Assembly: GCA_016934825.1 (NCBI GenBank)
Contig: JAFGSB010000061.1
Span: 1 to 34,433 of the forward strand
From: Candidatus Zhuqueibacterota bacterium
Lineage (GTDB): Bacteria > Zhuqueibacterota > Zhuqueibacteria > Residuimicrobiales > Krinioviventaceae
DNA: 34,433 nt
Direction of reading: 5' to 3'
Each line of letters starts with the position of its first letter. Position 1 is the first letter of the stretch. Of the stretch, positions 32,849-34,433 are shown one piece after another. Below the pieces are notes generated by a model, which saw only the letters and a list, made by a program, of their open reading frames with translations, was not told the DNA's origin and searched no databases. Both the position numbers and the translations under genes were made by a program.

Positions 32849-33754
32849 ATGTTTAAAAAGGTATCAGATTTATCACGAAGGGAATTTTTAGTGAAATCCG
32901 CCGCCGGTATCGGAGCGGCAGGATTGGGCACGCTGGCCGGATGCGCCAAACAGGCCGCGGTCAAACCCGGAGCGGGTATGAAAATGGGACTGGTTACTTA
33001 CCTGTGGGGCAAAGACTGGGACCTGCCGACCGTGATCCAAAACTGCGAATTGTCCGGATTGCTCGGCGTGGAACTGCGGACACAGCACGCGCATGGCGTT
33101 GAACCCACTTTGAGTCCGACGGAGCGTGAGGAGGTGAAAAAAAGATTTGCCGACAGCCCCGTCGTCTGCGTGGGTTACGGATCGAACCAGGAATACCATT
33201 CGCCCGACCCGGACGAGTTGAAACGGAATATCGAGGGTACGTTCGAACTGATCAAATTATGTCACGATATCGGCGCGAGCGGCGTAAAAGTCAAACCCAA
33301 TGATTTGCCGGATGAGGTGCCGCCGGAAAAAACCATCGCCCAGATCGGCGACGCCCTCAACCAGGTCGGCAAATTCGCAGCCGATTACGGGCAAATCATC
33401 CGCGTCGAGGTACACGGACGCAAGACGTCGGAAATCCCCAATATGAAGGCGATTTTCGACCATGTGACCGAACCCAACGTGTTTATGTGCTGGAACTGCA
33501 ACGACCAGGACCTGCTGCCGCCGGGCCTAAAAGCCAATTTTAATTCCGTCAAGGACCGCTTCGGCGATACCGTCCATGTCCGCGAACTCAATATTGGCGA
33601 CTATCCCTACCAGGAGTTGTTCAACCTGTTCACGGCTATGGATTACAGCGGCTGGATACTGCTGGAGGCCCGCACTGAACCGGCCGACCCCGTCGCCGCC
33701 ATGAAGGAACAACTGGCTGTATTTAAAGATATGATCGCCAAAGCGCAGAGATGA
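32849..33754 (+). CDS. Tat-exported xylose-isomerase-like TIM-barrel protein
   Basis: The protein has 301 residues. GGAGGG precedes the ATG. The N-terminus DLSRREFLVKSAAG is a Tat signal (R10-R11), and GTLAGC (C32) a likely lipobox. The rest is an AP-endonuclease-2/xylose-isomerase-like barrel: MGLVTYLWGKDWDLPTVIQN, GLLGVELRTQHAHGVEP, DIGASGVKVKPND, IIRVEVHGRKTSEIP, FMCWNCNDQDLL, and GWILLEARTEP. Acidic and His residues in those strands (E in VEVHG, the final LLEAR) are where the family binds a divalent metal. Members isomerise or epimerise sugars, and exported forms are common in sugar-degrading FCB and planctomycete bacteria. A CRISPR array begins 63 bases downstream. Confidence 0.9.
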   Translation: MFKKVSDLSRREFLVKSAAGIGAAGLGTLAGCAKQAAVKPGAGMKMGLVTYLWGKDWDLPTVIQNCELSGLLGVELRTQHAHGVEPTLSPTEREEVKKRFADSPVVCVGYGSNQEYHSPDPDELKRNIEGTFELIKLCHDIGASGVKVKPNDLPDEVPPEKTIAQIGDALNQVGKFAADYGQIIRVEVHGRKTSEIPNMKAIFDHVTEPNVFMCWNCNDQDLLPPGLKANFNSVKDRFGDTVHVRELNIGDYPYQELFNLFTAMDYSGWILLEARTEPADPVAAMKEQLAVFKDMIAKAQR

Positions 33755-33817
33755 GGAATTTGGTTGTCAGTTATCAGCTTTAAACTGACAGCGAATGGCT
33801 GAGAGCTGAAAGCTAAA

Positions 33818-34433
33818 TATGTGGTTGGTTGGCAAGATCAGGTTTAAAGAATTTCAGTAACCGACCGATGCACCAAAGCGCACGTTGTGGTTGGTTGGCA
33901 AGATCAGGTTTAAAGAATTGATGAAAACAACAAACCCTTGGAGTTGCAAGTTGTGGTTGGTTGGCAAGATCAGGTTTAAAGAATTCTTCACCGCATTGGG
34001 GACATTCGAACACCTGTTGTGGTTGGTTGGCAAGATCAGGTTTAAAGAATTTATAACTGGGAATAGAACAGCCCAGTTTGCGTTGTGGTTGGTTGGCAAG
34101 ATCAGGTTTAAAGAATTGAAGAATGGTATCAATTGGAAGTTTTACCAGTTGTGGTTGGTTGGCAAGATCAGGTTTAAAGAATTCCAGACCACCATGAACT
34201 ACCATCTGATTCAGTTGTGGTTGGTTGGCAAGATCAGGTTTAAAGAATTCGGATTACAGTCGAATCGTTTGTATTGTTTGGTTGTGGTTGGTTGGCAAGA
34301 TCAGGTTTAAAGAATTTATGAAATACCATGTATTTGACCTTTGTTGGTTGTGGTTGGTTGGCAAGATCAGGTTTAAAGAATTCCAACTTTTCTATGCGAC
34401 ATTTTTACACTCGTTGTGGTTGGTTGGCAAGAT
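33818..34433. CRISPR. CRISPR array end, 36-bp repeats and 30-bp spacers, continuing past the window
   Basis: Ten repeats start at 33818, 33884, 33950, 34016, 34082, 34148, 34214, 34281, 34347 and 34413; the last is cut at 21 bases. The repeat starts GTTGTGGTTGGTTGGCAAG and ends ATCAGGTTTAAAGAATT on the + strand. Copies are identical except the first, whose first two bases differ (TAT for GTT). Nine spacers, all different, are 30 bases long, one being 31 (34250-34280). The degenerate outer repeat, and only 63 bases to the preceding gene, suggest this is the leader-distal end, with leader and cas genes to the right and transcription leftward. That is inference. The repeat has almost no internal hairpin. 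Repeat and spacer lengths fit type II or VI-B; the type cannot be decided without cas genes. Confidence 0.97.

Noticed and set aside
33813-34310. Open frames of 92-141 codons on both strands across the CRISPR array
   Set aside because: Repeat plus spacer is 66 bases, a multiple of three, so frames stay open by periodicity. The translations are the same 12-residue block repeated every 22 residues.
1-34433. tRNA or rRNA genes
   Set aside because: No cloverleaf with a T-loop GTTCRANYC flanked by pairing arms was seen in intergenic DNA; GGTTCGAGTCC near 6806 is inside the aldo/keto reductase gene.

Overview
The window looks like a chromosomal segment of a Gram-negative bacterium from the FCB side of the tree (Bacteroidetes/Ignavibacteria/Calditrichota/KSB1-like). 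Four loci end in the FlgD-like Ig fold used as a type IX secretion (T9SS, type A) sorting domain. There is also a TonB-dependent receptor paired with a DUF4249-like lipoprotein, several Tat/lipoprotein-exported enzymes, and a BlaI/BlaR-type pair. I cannot name a species or be sure of the phylum. No rRNA, tRNA, transposase or phage gene was found.

Layout. 1-6364: AT-rich block of secreted T9SS-type proteins, ending with a large M6-metalloprotease/beta-helix/TPR gene broken by two in-frame TAA codons and a defective start. Its last third switches abruptly to GC-rich DNA. 6492-9002: Tat-exported aldo/keto reductase, a DjlA-like co-chaperone and a small membrane protein, followed by a gene-free region full of hairpins. 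9437-13668 (minus strand): a stress/metal-sensing type operon running ECF sigma factor, membrane anti-sigma, CpxP/CnrX-like periplasmic sensor, a secreted protein built from LTxxQ-containing 57-residue repeats, a CBM9-like protein with a Gly/Met-rich tail, and a DUF4249 remnant. 13975-17532: acyltransferase-like protein, second Tat aldo/keto reductase, and a divergent RsbU-type phosphatase. 17686-21454: DUF4249 lipoprotein, TonB-dependent receptor, bacterial PH-domain membrane protein. 21613-25438: proA, a HAD phosphatase, and a DEAD-box RNA helicase with a hairpin-rich leader. 25609-29580: BlaI-type repressor with an M56-M23 fusion protease, divergent from an Nramp-family transporter with an altered metal site, then an NTF2-like protein. 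29581-29941: REP/MITE-like repeats. 29942-33754: AspT/YidE-type transporter, a rhodanese plus MauE/DoxX pair, and a Tat-exported xylose-isomerase-like protein. 33818-34433: the end of a CRISPR array (36-bp repeats, 30-bp spacers) running off the window, with no cas gene in view.

The most promising leads are the sigma/anti-sigma/sensor module that appears to control a secreted tandem-LTxxQ protein, the CRISPR array of unassigned type, the interrupted mosaic metalloprotease gene, and a GTGTCCG palindrome recurring in three upstream regions. All functional statements rest on reading the translations by eye; no database search was possible.
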